DNA of 64,000 bases from Listeria booriae. Lineage in GTDB: Bacteria > Bacillota > Bacilli > Lactobacillales > Listeriaceae. The notes under the pieces were generated by a model that ran no database searches, had not been told where the DNA came from, and saw nothing but the letters and a program-made list of their open reading frames with translations. Shown in pieces: positions 45,962 through 55,767 of the stretch; positions within the stretch are counted from its first letter, which is position 1, and every line of letters starts with the position of its first letter. Location of the stretch: the NCBI RefSeq assembly GCF_000766865.1, contig NZ_JNFA01000011.1, positions 522,019 to 586,018 on the forward strand, in the 5' to 3' direction. The position numbers and the translations under genes are program-made.

Positions 45962-46357
45962 GTGAAGAAAGAACAACGTAATGTCACGAGAATCAATAAT
46001 CGCTACGTACAGAACGAAACAGTCATGAAGAAACAACGCTCACGCAGAAGAGTCGCCTTGTTTCGGAGACTACTAATAATCGCAGCAGCCATCGTTGTTG
46101 TTACGGGTGGTTTAGTGTATGTATACTCGCAACAAGTGAGTTTACTTCATGCCAAAGAGAATGAAAAAGTTGAATTAGACAAGAAATCACTTGCCGTAGC
46201 GAAAGAACAGAAAGAACTAAAGAGCACGATTAACAAATTACATGATGATGACTACATCGCAAAGCTGGCTAGGAGTGAGTATTTCCTTTCTGAGAAGGGG
46301 GAAATCATTTTCAATATTCCAGACGATAACGAGAAGAAGAAAGAGTCGTCCAATTAA
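45962..46357 (+). CDS. divIC: cell-division protein DivIC (FtsB-like)
   Basis: 131 aa from GTG 45962. A basic cytoplasmic N-terminus (KKQRSRRRVALFRR), one membrane helix (~37-56), then an extracellular coiled coil (LLHAKENEKVELDKKSLAVAKEQKELKSTINKL) and the LARSEYFLSEKGEIIF segment typical of DivIC. It forms the divisome complex with DivIB and FtsL. In the L. monocytogenes order it would follow rqcP directly; here the respiratory island separates them. Confidence 0.92.
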   Translation: MKKEQRNVTRINNRYVQNETVMKKQRSRRRVALFRRLLIIAAAIVVVTGGLVYVYSQQVSLLHAKENEKVELDKKSLAVAKEQKELKSTINKLHDDDYIAKLARSEYFLSEKGEIIFNIPDDNEKKKESSN

Positions 46358-46381
46358 TTTGCGAAAAACAGGTTCGTGTAA

Positions 46382-46409
46382 TTGACACTCTTTTTATATG
46401 AGCTATAAT
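46382..46409 (+). promoter_or_regulatory. sigmaA promoter of the S1-domain gene
   Basis: TTGACA (46382-46387), 16-bp spacer, TATAAT (46404-46409); leader ~35 nt to ATG 46449 with AAGGAGG at 46431-46437. Confidence 0.85.
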
Positions 46410-46448
46410 TAATGATAGAGTGAAATTTTAAGGAGGAAGCATTGTTTT

Positions 46449-46889
46449 ATGTCGATTGAAGTAGGCAACAAGTTACAAGGGAAGATTTCTGGGATTACGA
46501 ATTTTGGGGCGTTTGTTGAATTAGAGGGTGGCAAGACAGGTCTTGTGCATATTAGTGAGGTTGCTGATAACTACGTAAAAGACATCAATGATATTTTAAC
46601 AGTTGGCGATGAAGTTACTGTAAAAGTCATGAATGTTGGCGATGATGGCAAGATTGGTTTGTCCATTCGTAAAGCTGTAGATCAACCAGCACGTCCAGAA
46701 AGACCAGAGAGAAGTTACAATAACGGACCTCGCAAACCTAAATACAACAAAAAAGCTGCTGAACCAGTACGTCCAGAGAATTTTGAAGATAAAATGTCTA
46801 AATTCTTAAAAGATAGCGAAGACCGTTTATCTACACTGAAACGTCAAACGGAGTCTAAACGTGGCGGCCGTGGCGCGAAACGTAGCTAA
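46449..46889 (+). CDS. S1 RNA-binding domain protein (YabR-like)
   Basis: 146 aa. The N-terminal S1 domain (~4-75) has the classic strands GKISGITNFGAFVELEGGKTGLVHISEVAD...VGDEVTVKVMNVGDDGKIGLSIRKA. The C-terminal half is basic and low complexity (RPERPERSYNNGPRKPKYNKKAAEP, then a GGRGAKRS end), probably RNA-binding and disordered. It lies between divIC and tilS as in Bacillus yabR. Exact role unknown. Confidence 0.9.
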   Translation: MSIEVGNKLQGKISGITNFGAFVELEGGKTGLVHISEVADNYVKDINDILTVGDEVTVKVMNVGDDGKIGLSIRKAVDQPARPERPERSYNNGPRKPKYNKKAAEPVRPENFEDKMSKFLKDSEDRLSTLKRQTESKRGGRGAKRS

Positions 46890-46907
46890 TAATAAATAGC
46901 GAATAAT

Positions 46908-46969
46908 AAGGAGCTGTTCAAAGTCAACTAAAGTCTGATTTACTTGGCTTGGGTACAACTCCTTTTTTT
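46908..46969 (+). terminator. terminator after the S1 gene
   Basis: AAGGAGCTGT (46908-46917) with ACAACTCCTT (46955-46964, one mismatch), seven T. Confidence 0.75.
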
Positions 46970-47003
46970 GCCTGATTTAATGAATGAAAGAGGTTAGAAG
47001 CAC

Positions 47004-48941
47004 ATGAATGCTCGGGAAAAGGTATTGGCGTTTATTAAGAAGCACCAACTTATCCATGAAAAAGATCAGCTGCTCGTCGGTGTTTCAGGCGGGGCCGACT
47101 CCATGGCGCTTCTTCATTTTTTAATCCAGACTGCGATAGTTCCAAGGCATGCGATTACAGTGGCGCACATCAATCATGGTTTGCGCGCTGAATCAGTGGA
47201 CGAAGAACAGCTTGTTGCCGATGTTTGCGATACATATGGGATTCGCTTCGAAACAACGCAATTAGACATAAGGCATCTAGCAGAACAGGAGAAAACCGGA
47301 ATTGAAGAAACCGCGCGTAAATACCGCTACACCTTTTTTCGTGGCTTAATGCGCAAATACCATTGTCAAAAACTTGTTTTAGCGCATCATGCCGATGACC
47401 AGATGGAGACGATTCTAATGCGTTTAGTACGTGGGAGTTCGGATTTAGGGTGGCTCGGGATGCAAGCCAAGCGCGATTTTGCAAATGGAATGCTGATTCG
47501 TCCCTTTCTACCAATTACAAAAGAGGAAGTTGTTGCGTTTTGCGATGCGGAGGAAGTACCGTATTTAGAAGACGCTAGCAATCAAGAAGACAGCTACACG
47601 CGAAACCGATACCGCAAGGCCTTATTGCCCTTTTTAAAACAAGAAAATGGCAATGTTCATGAGCAATTTTTACGATTTTCCGAAGAAACGACGGCAGATT
47701 TTCAGTTTTTGAATCAATTGGCAGAGCAAGCCATGTTGGGAATGGTGACCTATGGCGAGAAGGAAGTGAAGTTGTCGCTCACAGAGTGGAAGCAACTAGC
47801 CCAACCTTTACAACGCCGCACAATTCATTTACTATTGAAATATCTGTTTAAAGACAATATCTCACTTATATCAGCAGGACATATCGACCAAATTATGCGC
47901 CTAAACACAGAAAAAAATCCATCTGGTATACTTCATTTGCCGAATGGACTCACTGTGCGACGTGCTTACGAAGAATTGGCGTTTTTAACAGAGACGATTA
48001 GCAAAGCGCAAGAATTTTATCATCAATTATATGATGGTGACCGCGTGACACTGCTAGACGGAGCTGAGATTCGCTTGAAAACAAAGAGTTCCGTTGTTCA
48101 AACAGCAGGGCTCGACGGTATCATCGTGAATCAAGCAGACATCCAGTTGCCGCTAATTATTAGAGGTCGGATGAACGGTGATCGCATGAAAACAACAGGA
48201 GGAACGCGCAAGCTCAAATCCATTTTCATCGATGCCAAAATTCCCAAACATGAGCGTGATACATGGCCAATCGTGACGGACTACTCGGGTGAAATTTTAT
48301 GGATTCCGGGTGTTCAAGCTTCTGTGTATCAAGCCAAACCAAGTCGTGAAACAAAGCAATATATTATAAGATATCATCGTAATTTAGGAGGAAACAAAAA
48401 CATGCACAACGAAATTCAAAAAGTGTTGATTAGCGAAGAAGAAATCCAGGAGAAAATTGCTGAGTTAGGTAAAGAACTGACGGCAGAATATGAAGGTCGT
48501 TTTCCATTAGTCATTGGTGTGCTTAAAGGCGCGACCCCATTCATGACTGATTTGCTAAAACGCGTCGACACGCACTTAGAAATGGATTTCATGGACGTAT
48601 CGAGTTATGGTAACGGCACTGTCTCTACAGGAGAAGTGAAAATTATTAAAGACCTAAACACATCTGTAGAAGGACGCGACGTATTAATCATTGAAGACAT
48701 CATTGACAGCGGACGCACACTAAGCTATTTAGTAGACCTATTGAAATACCGCAAAGCCAAATCCGTAAAACTTGTAACACTGCTTGATAAACCAGAAGGA
48801 CGCAACGTAGAAATTGACGCAGATTATGTCGGTTTTGTTGTTCCAAATGAATTCGTTGTTGGCTATGGCCTTGACTTCGCAGAGCGTTATCGCAATCTGC
48901 CTTACATCGGCGTGCTAAAGCCAGAAATCTACGCGGACTAA
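47004..48941 (+). CDS. tilS/hprT: bifunctional tRNA(Ile)-lysidine synthase / hypoxanthine phosphoribosyltransferase
   Basis: 645 aa. Residues 1-~460 are TilS: PP-loop SGGADSM (~28), [18 protein letters not shown] and two C-terminal TilS domains. Residues 467-645 are Hpr[17 protein letters not shown] and the PRPP loop [17 protein letters not shown] (~566). TilS modifies the CAU anticodon C34 to lysidine; HprT salvages hypoxanthine and guanine. The fusion is known for Listeria. At the junction an AGGAGG (48386-48391) and ATG 48402 remain in frame, so free HprT could also be made. Confidence 0.96.
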   Translation: MNAREKVLAFIKKHQLIHEKDQLLVGVSGGADSMALLHFLIQTAIVPRHAITVAHINHGLRAESVDEEQLVADVCDTYGIRFETTQLDIRHLAEQEKTGIEETARKYRYTFFRGLMRKYHCQKLVLAHHADDQMETILMRLVRGSSDLGWLGMQAKRDFANGMLIRPFLPITKEEVVAFCDAEEVPYLEDASNQEDSYTRNRYRKALLPFLKQENGNVHEQFLRFSEETTADFQFLNQLAEQAMLGMVTYGEKEVKLSLTEWKQLAQPLQRRTIHLLLKYLFKDNISLISAGHIDQIMRLNTEKNPSGILHLPNGLTVRRAYEELAFLTETISKAQEFYHQLYDGDRVTLLDGAEIRLKTKSSVVQTAGLDGIIVNQADIQLPLIIRGRMNGDRMKTTGGTRKLKSIFIDAKIPKHERDTWPIVTDYSGEILWIPGVQASVYQAKPSRETKQYIIRYHRNLGGNKNMHNEIQKVLISEEEIQEKIAELGKELTAEYEGRFPLVIGVLKGATPFMTDLLKRVDTHLEMDFMDVSSYGNGTVSTGEVKIIKDLNTSVEGRDVLIIEDIIDSGRTLSYLVDLLKYRKAKSVKLVTLLDKPEGRNVEIDADYVGFVVPNEFVVGYGLDFAERYRNLPYIGVLKPEIYAD

Positions 48942-49278
48942 TTTAGTTCACAAATTGAAATAAGTTTGTTAACATATAGAAAACAGTAGCCAATGTAGCA
49001 AGAACGCGCTAAATTTTTCCTGTCATAAAAAAACCTCACCCACAACATGCAAATCATTGGGAAATTGCCGTTCGGTATGCTATCATTAGTCTTAGTTTTT
49101 AGCTCAATATGCCTATTTGAGAAATTATAATAAACCATGCTTTTATTTAATAGAAAGTCTTCGTAAGGGGAACAAAAGCCGGATTCGTTTTTGCACAAAG
49201 AAAGGGAGCAGCAAGTTACGCCCGATTTTTAAGATGTGAAGAAACTAGTCTAAGCTCTTACGTGGGAGGAGGTAAGGA
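48942..49278 (+). promoter_or_regulatory. ftsH upstream region
   Basis: 337 bp without a supported gene; a - strand frame (48938-49198) has no RBS. A candidate promoter is TTGGGA (49057-49062), 18-bp spacer, TATCAT (49081-49086), giving a long ~185-nt leader to GGGAGGAGG and ATG 49279. No riboswitch recognised in it. Confidence 0.5.
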
Positions 49279-51387
49279 ATGAACCGCTTTTTTAGAAATG
49301 CCATATTTTACGTTATCATTTTCCTAGTAATCATAGGGATTGTGGCCACATTCAACAACAATAGTGAAACAGCGAAAGAAATTAGTTACGATGAGTTCAT
49401 CTCGAAAATGGGTGACGATCAAATCAAGTCATTCTCCATTCAGCCAGACCGTAGCGTTTACGTCATTGATGGAGAACTAAAAGACGCAGTAAAAACAGAT
49501 AGCAAAGTCGGCAAAGACCAAACAACAACGAAATTCACGACTTATGCAATCAACAGCGATCAATTGCTAACACAAATGGACAAGTTAGCAGATGACCATG
49601 ATGTGAAAATGACAGTCGTTCCTGCCAAACAAAACAGTGGCTGGATTACGTTCTTCACTTCCATCATTCCATTCGTTATTATTTTCATCTTGTTCTTCTT
49701 CTTGATGAGCCAAGCACAAGGTGGCGGCGGTGGCGGTCGAGTTATGAACTTTGGTAAAAGTAAAGCCAAACTTTATAACGACGACAAGAAGAAAGTTCGC
49801 TTCACCGATGTAGCCGGAGCAGACGAAGAGAAACAAGAGTTAGTAGAAGTCGTGGAATTCTTGAAAGATCCGCGCAAATTTGCTGAACTTGGCGCACGTA
49901 TTCCGAAAGGGGTCTTACTTGTAGGTCCTCCAGGAACAGGTAAAACATTACTTGCTCGTGCAGTAGCCGGTGAAGCAGGCGTACCGTTCTTCTCTATCAG
50001 TGGTTCGGACTTCGTAGAAATGTTCGTTGGTGTCGGTGCAAGCCGTGTCCGTGACCTTTTTGAAAATGCGAAGAAAAACGCACCGTGTATTATCTTTATC
50101 GATGAAATTGACGCAGTTGGTCGTCAACGTGGCGCAGGAATGGGCGGCGGACATGACGAACGCGAACAAACATTGAACCAATTGCTAGTAGAAATGGATG
50201 GTTTCGGCGGTAACGAAGGAATCATCATTATTGCAGCGACTAACCGTGCCGACGTACTTGACCCAGCGTTACTACGTCCAGGTCGTTTTGACCGTCAAAT
50301 TATGGTTGACCGTCCAGATGTTAAAGGACGTGAAGCTGTACTACAAGTCCACGCACGTAATAAACCACTTGCGAAAAGCGTTGACTTAAAAGCAATCGCA
50401 CAACGTACGCCAGGATTCTCTGGTGCCGATTTAGAGAACTTACTGAATGAAGCCGCACTCGTTGCAGCCCGTTCCGATAAGAAAGAAATTGATATGAAAG
50501 ACTTAGACGAAGCAAGCGATCGCGTTATCGCCGGCCCAGCTAAGAAAAACCGGGTTATTTCCGTCAAAGAACGCCGTACCGTTGCGTATCATGAAAGTGG
50601 TCACGTAATCGTCGGAATGGTACTTGACGAAGCAGAAGTAGTCCACAAAGTAACAATCGTTCCACGCGGACAAGCAGGCGGTTATGCCGTTATGCTGCCA
50701 AAAGAAGATCGCTTCCTAATGACGAAAGCCGAATTAATGGACCGTATCACTGGTCTATTAGGTGGACGTGTAGCCGAAGAAGTCGAATTTGGTGAAGTAA
50801 CAACAGGAGCAAGTAATGACTTCGAACGTGCGACACAAATTGCGCGCCGGATGGTAACTGAATGGGGTATGAGCGATAAAATCGGTCCACTTCAATTCAC
50901 ATCTGGTAATGATCAAGTCTTCATGGGTCGCGATTTTGGTAATGGCAAGAACTATTCCGATAAGATTGCCTACGAAATTGATACCGAAGTACAAAGCTTA
51001 ATCCGTTACTGTTATGACCGTGCGAAGAACATTATTCTAGAGCACAGAGCGCAACACACGTTGATTGCTGAAACGCTTCTAGAAGTAGAAACATTAGACG
51101 CACGCCAAATCCGTTCTCTGTATGAAGACGGCGTAATGCCATCCGAAATGGACGCTGACCAACAAATGTCTGAATTCCCATCTGAGAAAGACGAAGTAGC
51201 ACCAAAGTCTTTTGAAGAAGAGAAGAAAGAAATGGTTGAAGAAGCGAAGGACGATAAGATTTGGGATTATGAGAATAAAGAAGAAAAAGCAGAGAAGGAA
51301 GCAGAATCAGACGCACCGAAAGAAGTTGTGACTGAAGAAGCTCCAGATGCTGAAAAAACACCGAATGATGATAAAAAAGGTGAATAA
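49279..51387 (+). CDS. ftsH: ATP-dependent zinc metalloprotease FtsH
   Basis: 702 aa. Membrane helix (~5-25), extracytoplasmic domain, second helix (~115-140), Gly-rich linker, AAA+ domain with GPPGTGKT Walker A (~214), [11 protein letters not shown]alker B, SRH ([19 protein letters not shown]), then the M41 protease site HESGH (~438) and an acidic Glu/Lys tail (~615-702). It degrades misassembled membrane proteins and short-lived regulators. A strong terminator follows. Confidence 0.97.
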   Translation: MNRFFRNAIFYVIIFLVIIGIVATFNNNSETAKEISYDEFISKMGDDQIKSFSIQPDRSVYVIDGELKDAVKTDSKVGKDQTTTKFTTYAINSDQLLTQMDKLADDHDVKMTVVPAKQNSGWITFFTSIIPFVIIFILFFFLMSQAQGGGGGGRVMNFGKSKAKLYNDDKKKVRFTDVAGADEEKQELVEVVEFLKDPRKFAELGARIPKGVLLVGPPGTGKTLLARAVAGEAGVPFFSISGSDFVEMFVGVGASRVRDLFENAKKNAPCIIFIDEIDAVGRQRGAGMGGGHDEREQTLNQLLVEMDGFGGNEGIIIIAATNRADVLDPALLRPGRFDRQIMVDRPDVKGREAVLQVHARNKPLAKSVDLKAIAQRTPGFSGADLENLLNEAALVAARSDKKEIDMKDLDEASDRVIAGPAKKNRVISVKERRTVAYHESGHVIVGMVLDEAEVVHKVTIVPRGQAGGYAVMLPKEDRFLMTKAELMDRITGLLGGRVAEEVEFGEVTTGASNDFERATQIARRMVTEWGMSDKIGPLQFTSGNDQVFMGRDFGNGKNYSDKIAYEIDTEVQSLIRYCYDRAKNIILEHRAQHTLIAETLLEVETLDARQIRSLYEDGVMPSEMDADQQMSEFPSEKDEVAPKSFEEEKKEMVEEAKDDKIWDYENKEEKAEKEAESDAPKEVVTEEAPDAEKTPNDDKKGE

Positions 51388-51399
51388 GTAAGATTTTTG

Positions 51400-51432
51400 A
51401 GCCAGTACATGATTGTTGTGTGCTGGTTTTTT
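51400..51432 (+). terminator. terminator of ftsH
   Basis: GCCAGTACA (51401-51409) with TGTGCTGG (51419-51426), then seven T. Confidence 0.88.
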
Positions 51433-51852
51433 TGTTGGGGTTCTATTATGCGATTAGTGTTTTGTTTGGGAACTTCACACCCTACGAAAAAAGTCGAAAG
51501 AAGGTGCTCCCGCTGTTAGATTTGTTTGATGCTGGATTTTTTGGTTTGGTTACTGGTTTTGGGTGTCATGGTCTTTCTAAGTGTTGTAATCATGTTATGG
51601 TGGGAATTCTATGTTTGGATAGACTTATCTCTGTTTCGCGGTCCAGCTTCACGGGCTAGCCCCTCGAAAACTTCACGCCCTCCATAAAAATCAAAAGAGG
51701 ATTTTTACTGCGGCCGCTCCAGTTTTTTTCGGGGCTGGACGAGCCCGTTCAGCTTTTCATGTTATTGGTCAAAATAAGACAAATTACTCGGCTTTTCACA
51801 AAATCCGTGTTATGATACTCTAGAAAAATCGCAAAAAAGGATGGTGGCGAAG
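51433..51852. other. intergenic region ftsH-coaX
   Basis: ~420 bp without a gene. It holds a degenerate fragment (51474-51520, AACTTCAC.CCCT..) related to the structured repeat, the full repeat copy at 51641-51760, and an extended -10 promoter TGTTATGAT (51808-51816) for coaX. Confidence 0.7.
51641..51760. repeat. structured intergenic repeat, copy A
   Basis: ~115 bp, about 90% identical to 58881-59001. Outer helix AGCT..ACGGGCT (51646-51658) with AGCCCGT..AGCT (51743-51755), inner helices AGCCCC/GGGGCT and AAAAATC/GATTTTT. Most differences between the two copies preserve pairing. Confidence 0.8.
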
Positions 51853-52617
51853 TTGATTTTAGTGATTGATGTCGGCAATACGAATATTACTATCGGTGTT
51901 TATGAAGATAAGGAATTACTGAAACATTGGCGCATGACAACGGATCGTCACCGGACGTCAGATGAACTTGGCATGATGGTTTTGGATTTTTTTCAATATG
52001 GTGGGATTTCATCAAAGGCAATCGAAGGGATTATTATTTCTTCTGTTGTTCCGCCGATTATGCACTCGCTTGAAGCCATGTGCTTTAAATATTTTGAAAT
52101 TGAGCCGCTAATCGTTGGTCCTGGTATCAAAACGGGGCTAAATCTCCAAGTCGAGAATCCGCGCGAAGTTGGGGCGGACCGAATTGTGAATGCTGTCGCT
52201 GTCATTGAAGAATACGGCGCGCCAGCTATCATTGTTGATTTTGGAACGGCGACGACATTTTGTTATATTGACGAAAAATCGCGTTATCATGGTGGGGCAA
52301 TTGCGCCTGGTATCATGATTTCAACGGAGGCGCTATACAATCGTGCGGCTAAACTGCCACGCGTGGACGTTACAGAAGCCCCGAAAGTCATCGGCAAAAG
52401 TACTATCAACTCGATGCAATCAGGCATTTATTATGGTTTTATCGGCCAATATGAAGGCATTGTCAAGGCAATGAAGCAAGAGACGTCCACAGAACCAATC
52501 GTTGTTGCAACGGGAGGTCTTGCCAGACTAATCAGCGGCAAATCAGAAATAACAGATAAAGTAGACCCATTTTTAACATTAAAAGGGTTACGCATTTTAT
52601 TTGAACGCAATCAATAA
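51853..52617 (+). CDS. coaX: type III pantothenate kinase
   Basis: 254 aa. Start taken as TTG 51853, giving [11 protein letters not shown] as in known Listeria CoaX; ATG 51841 would add four residues but lacks a spaced RBS. ASKHA kinase motifs: DVGNTN phosphate-1 loop, [30 protein letters not shown] and ATGGLA. It phosphorylates pantothenate, the first step to CoA, and needs a monovalent cation. Followed 22 bp later by hslO. Confidence 0.93.
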   Translation: MILVIDVGNTNITIGVYEDKELLKHWRMTTDRHRTSDELGMMVLDFFQYGGISSKAIEGIIISSVVPPIMHSLEAMCFKYFEIEPLIVGPGIKTGLNLQVENPREVGADRIVNAVAVIEEYGAPAIIVDFGTATTFCYIDEKSRYHGGAIAPGIMISTEALYNRAAKLPRVDVTEAPKVIGKSTINSMQSGIYYGFIGQYEGIVKAMKQETSTEPIVVATGGLARLISGKSEITDKVDPFLTLKGLRILFERNQ

Positions 52618-52639
52618 CCAATAAAGGAGTTAATCACGA

Positions 52640-53524
52640 ATGAGCGATTATTTAGTAAAAGGCTTAGCGTATGGCGGAATGGTCCGTGTTTACGCTGCAA
52701 TAACAACCGAAACAATAGGCGAAGCACAACGTCGCCACGACACATGGTCCATTTCCTCAGCAGCACTAGGCAGATCCATGACAGCAACACTTTTCCTAGG
52801 CGCCATGCAAAAAGAAGACCAAAAAGTAACCGTCAAAATTGAAGCAAACGGCCCCATCGGTCCAATCATTACGGATAGCAACACGCAAGGACAAGTCCGT
52901 GGTTACGTAACAAATCCGCATGTCCATTTCAGCGAACTAAACGAATTTGGTAAACTAGACGTCCGTCGCGGTGTCGGAACAGAAGGAACACTGTCTGTCG
53001 TTAAAGACATCGGTTTCCGTACCAATTTCACAGGACAAGTTCCCATCGTATCCGGAGAAGTCGGCGAAGATTTCACGTATTACCTTGCAAAATCAGAACA
53101 AATCAACTCATCACTAGGAGTCGGCGTACTCGTAAACCCTGACGACACCATCGAAGCAGCTGGCGGTTTCATGTTGCAACTACTACCAGGCGCAGACGAC
53201 GCAATCATCGACGAAATCGAGAAGAACTTAAAAGACTGCCCAACCATTTCCCGACTTATTGACGCTGGCGAAACACCAGAACAAATTTTGGCGAGACTTG
53301 CAGGCGGCGAAGAAAATCTCCAAATCCTTGAAAAAATGCCAGTCGCTTTCGAATGTAACTGCTCCAAAGAACGATTCGGCAACGCGATTATCTCGCTAGG
53401 CAAAGAAGAGATCCGTCAAATGATCGAAGAAGACCACGGCGCGGAAGCTGAATGTCACTTCTGCCGCAACAAATATCACTTCGACGAATCCGAACTAGAG
53501 AAATTTTACGAAGAAGCAAATTGA
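52640..53524 (+). CDS. hslO: redox-regulated chaperone Hsp33
   Basis: 294 aa behind AAAGGAG. The N-terminal core ([34 protein letters not shown]) precedes the C-terminal zinc redox switch: [10 protein letters not shown] (C-x-C, ~236) and [11 protein letters not shown] (C-x2-C, ~272). Oxidation releases zinc and activates holdase function. Operon with coaX and ended by a terminator before cysK. Confidence 0.96.
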   Translation: MSDYLVKGLAYGGMVRVYAAITTETIGEAQRRHDTWSISSAALGRSMTATLFLGAMQKEDQKVTVKIEANGPIGPIITDSNTQGQVRGYVTNPHVHFSELNEFGKLDVRRGVGTEGTLSVVKDIGFRTNFTGQVPIVSGEVGEDFTYYLAKSEQINSSLGVGVLVNPDDTIEAAGGFMLQLLPGADDAIIDEIEKNLKDCPTISRLIDAGETPEQILARLAGGEENLQILEKMPVAFECNCSKERFGNAIISLGKEEIRQMIEEDHGAEAECHFCRNKYHFDESELEKFYEEAN

Positions 53525-53528
53525 TTTT

Positions 53529-53562
53529 TAAAAGGCGGTTCAGTGTTTGAATCGTCTTTTAT
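53529..53562 (+). terminator. terminator after hslO
   Basis: AAAAGGCGGTTC with GAATCGTCTTTT (G-U pairs). Confidence 0.75.
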
Positions 53563-53564
53563 AT

Positions 53565-53593
53565 TTGACAAAGTAGGTCGGAATTGATTAAAG
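53565..53593 (+). promoter_or_regulatory. cysK promoter
   Basis: TTGACA (53565-53570), 17-bp spacer, TTAAAG (53588-53593, weak -10). A weak -10 would suit an extra regulator; no CymR site is claimed. Confidence 0.5.
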
Positions 53594-53626
53594 TAAAAGA
53601 AAGATTATTGAAGGAGTGTTGAGAAA

Positions 53627-54550
53627 ATGACAATTGCAAACTCAATTACAGACTTAATCGGCAAAACACCAATCGTGAAATTAAATAGACTTCCAGAGAG
53701 CGGAAGCGCAGACGTTTATGTGAAATTAGAATTCCAAAATCCCGGTGGTAGCGTGAAAGACCGTATTGCCAACGCGATGATTGAAGACGCAGAACAATCT
53801 GGAGCATTAAAACCAGGCGACACAATTATCGAACCTACAAGTGGAAACACAGGAATCGGCCTTGCGATGGTTGCAGCAGCCAAAGGATACCGCGCCGTTT
53901 TTGTAATGCCAGAAACGATGAGTTTAGAGCGCCGCAAGTTGCTTCAAGCATATGGTGCAGAATTAGTCCTAACACCAGGCCCTGACGGCATGAAAGGCGC
54001 AATCGCCAAAGCCGAAGAACTCGCAAAAGAACATGGCTATTTTGTCCCACAACAATTCCACAACCCATCCAACCCAGCAGTCCACGAACGCACAACAGGC
54101 CCAGAAATCGTCGAAGCATTCGGCAAAAGCGGTCTAGATGCCTTCATCGCGGGCGTTGGAACAGGCGGAACTGTATCAGGCGCAGGACACGTACTTAAGA
54201 AGAACTACCCGGACATCAAAATTTATGCCCTAGAGCCAACCGAATCCGCAGTACTTTCAGGAAGCGCACCATCACCTCATAAAATCCAAGGAATTGGCGC
54301 AGGCTTCATTCCAGATACACTGGACACGAAAGTATACGATGACATCATCCAAGTTTCCAGCGAAGATGCCCTTGAAACAGCACGCGAAGTAGCGAAAAAA
54401 GAAGGAATTCTAGTCGGGATTTCCTCAGGAGCAACAATCTACGCCGCATTAAACCTTGCAAAAGAACTTGGCGCTGGCAAAAAAGTGTTAGCTATCGTAG
54501 CAAGCAACGGCGAACGTTATTTGAGCACAGCGTTATACAATTTCGAGTAA
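53627..54550 (+). CDS. cysK: cysteine synthase A (O-acetylserine sulfhydrylase)
   Basis: 307 aa. PLP Lys in [11 protein letters not shown] (~42), substrate loop [11 protein letters not shown] (~70), PLP phosphate loop [10 protein letters not shown] (~178) and [10 protein letters not shown]. It makes cysteine from O-acetylserine and sulfide. AAGGAG precedes ATG 53627. In Listeria cysK is normally followed by LhrC sRNA genes and sul (folP); here extra elements and an ECF/sortase module lie between. Confidence 0.97.
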   Translation: MTIANSITDLIGKTPIVKLNRLPESGSADVYVKLEFQNPGGSVKDRIANAMIEDAEQSGALKPGDTIIEPTSGNTGIGLAMVAAAKGYRAVFVMPETMSLERRKLLQAYGAELVLTPGPDGMKGAIAKAEELAKEHGYFVPQQFHNPSNPAVHERTTGPEIVEAFGKSGLDAFIAGVGTGGTVSGAGHVLKKNYPDIKIYALEPTESAVLSGSAPSPHKIQGIGAGFIPDTLDTKVYDDIIQVSSEDALETAREVAKKEGILVGISSGATIYAALNLAKELGAGKKVLAIVASNGERYLSTALYNFE

Positions 54551-54602
54551 TCTCATGAATTTTTAACGCGCGCCACAGCAGAATTTCGCGGATAACGGTT
54601 AT

Positions 54603-54697
54603 TATAGTACTTGTAAGACCACAACAATAAGTCGATTTCCATTACTTCCTCGTGATGGAAAGAAGGAACCAACGCCACCAACGCGTTGGTTTTTTTG
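54603..54697 (+). ncRNA. candidate small RNA downstream of cysK
   Basis: TATAGT (54603-54608) could be a -10. Then come a 10-bp hairpin TTTCCATTAC/GTGATGGAAA (54636-54645/54652-54661) with loop TTCCTC, and a strong terminator AACCAACG/CGTTGGTT with T7 (54667-54697). The -35 is absent; alternatively this is just the 3' end of the cysK transcript. Confidence 0.4.
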
Positions 54698-54700
54698 TTT

Positions 54701-54948
54701 TCAGCGCGCCGACAAACGCCCAGTTCCGTCGTTAAAAGCTCCGTTCCGATGCTCTTCTACGCTTCGCTACGCATAACTTCTCACATGGTCGAGGATACGA
54801 CTCTCTCCCTGTTTTCAGTCAACGTACTCTAGTACGCTCCGCTTTGTTGGAACTGTTCGACGTGAAACGAGTTACAGTTCCAATATAAGCGTGAACGAAG
54901 TGAAGGGTTAATCCTTTCCTAGGATCTGGGCATTTGTCGGCGCGCTGA
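54701..54948. repeat. 248-bp element bounded by 23-bp inverted repeats
   Basis: Arms at 54701-54723 and 54926-54948 match at 22 of 23 positions (core CAGCGCGCCGACAAA). Inside are a hairpin GGAACTGT...ACAGTTCC (54849-54880 region) and ATCCTTTCCTAGGAT. No ORF or transposase; resembles a MITE but the family is not recognised. Confidence 0.7.
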
Positions 54949-55032
54949 AGTTTGGAGGCACGGATTGGTTTTTGTTTTTGATATAGTTTTTTACAGTAAA
55001 AGAAAGGCGCCGAGGCACCTTCCTTACTCAAC

Positions 55033-55767
55033 TTATAAACTCGTACTCAAAATAATTGGTCCTTTTGGGGTCTGGCTGTCATTATCTGGTTCGATTGTTA
55101 TGGCTACTGTATCAAACTTTGCATCCGTTGGGATAGAGTGGATTACGCCGCCGTGCCCATCGTCATTTGCTATGAAAGTGCCTGCTCGTGTTGGTTTGCC
55201 GTCAAGTAGCAGCCAAACTTGGTAGCACTCAGCGCCGTTTAATCGGTTTAAATTTTGTGCTTGAATGACTAGTGTGTTTTGTGATCCTTTTTGAATTAAT
55301 GAAGCCGTAGCGGTTGCTGTCACATTGTCAGATGCTTGCAAAGCCTTCGATGTTTTCGTGATGTCGGTATCTTCCGTCGCCTGTTTCGTATCTTGGTCGC
55401 GCGTCGCAATCACGTAGAAATTCCCCGCTAGAGAAATGACTAGTGCAGCGACCAAACTCGGAATAACCCAGCGTCGTTTTCGTTTAGGCACTATATTCAC
55501 GATTTTCTCCACTTTGTTATTGTTTGGCACCACCGTCTCTTGCTCCTGCGCAAACACATTGCCTAGCACCCGTTCCTTCATGTCCTCAGGAGGAGTTACG
55601 GATTCAGACAAGTAAGGCAAATCAGCCATCAAAGCCTCAAGCTCCTGTACTTCCGCCTTAAGTTCCGGCAACCGTTCCATCGCCGCCTCAAACTCCAGTC
55701 GCGCTTCCGCGCTTAAATCATTGTTGATATAATCCAAAATCTGCGCACTATAATCACGCTCGCTCAT
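55033..55767 (-). CDS. anti-sigma factor, RskA-like
   Basis: 244 aa. The N-terminal ~60 residues (ILDYINNDLSAEARLEFEAAMERLPELKAEVQELE) match anti-sigma domains but lack the zinc HxxxCxxC motif. One membrane helix (~103-122) is preceded by PKRKRRW, then an extracellular RskA-type domain (ECYQVWLLLDGKPTRAGTFIANDDGHG). It should hold the ECF sigma factor at the membrane until a wall signal triggers proteolysis. Start overlaps the sigma gene by 14 bp. Confidence 0.88.
   Translation of the reverse strand: MSERDYSAQILDYINNDLSAEARLEFEAAMERLPELKAEVQELEALMADLPYLSESVTPPEDMKERVLGNVFAQEQETVVPNNNKVEKIVNIVPKRKRRWVIPSLVAALVISLAGNFYVIATRDQDTKQATEDTDITKTSKALQASDNVTATATASLIQKGSQNTLVIQAQNLNRLNGAECYQVWLLLDGKPTRAGTFIANDDGHGGVIHSIPTDAKFDTVAITIEPDNDSQTPKGPIILSTSL

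Noticed and set aside
48938..49198. 86-aa ORF on the - strand upstream of ftsH
   Set aside because: No ribosome binding site, Cys/Tyr-rich odd composition and no recognisable domain; overlaps the probable ftsH promoter.
51420..51659. 79-aa ORF after ftsH
   Set aside because: Starts inside the ftsH terminator and crosses repeat remnants; no RBS.
53525..53626. CymR operator in the cysK promoter
   Set aside because: GGAATT-like sequence is present but a convincing full motif could not be matched by eye.
54701..54948. tRNA or T-box in the 248-bp element
   Set aside because: No cloverleaf, no TGGNACCGCG-type T-box sequence; only hairpins and inverted ends.
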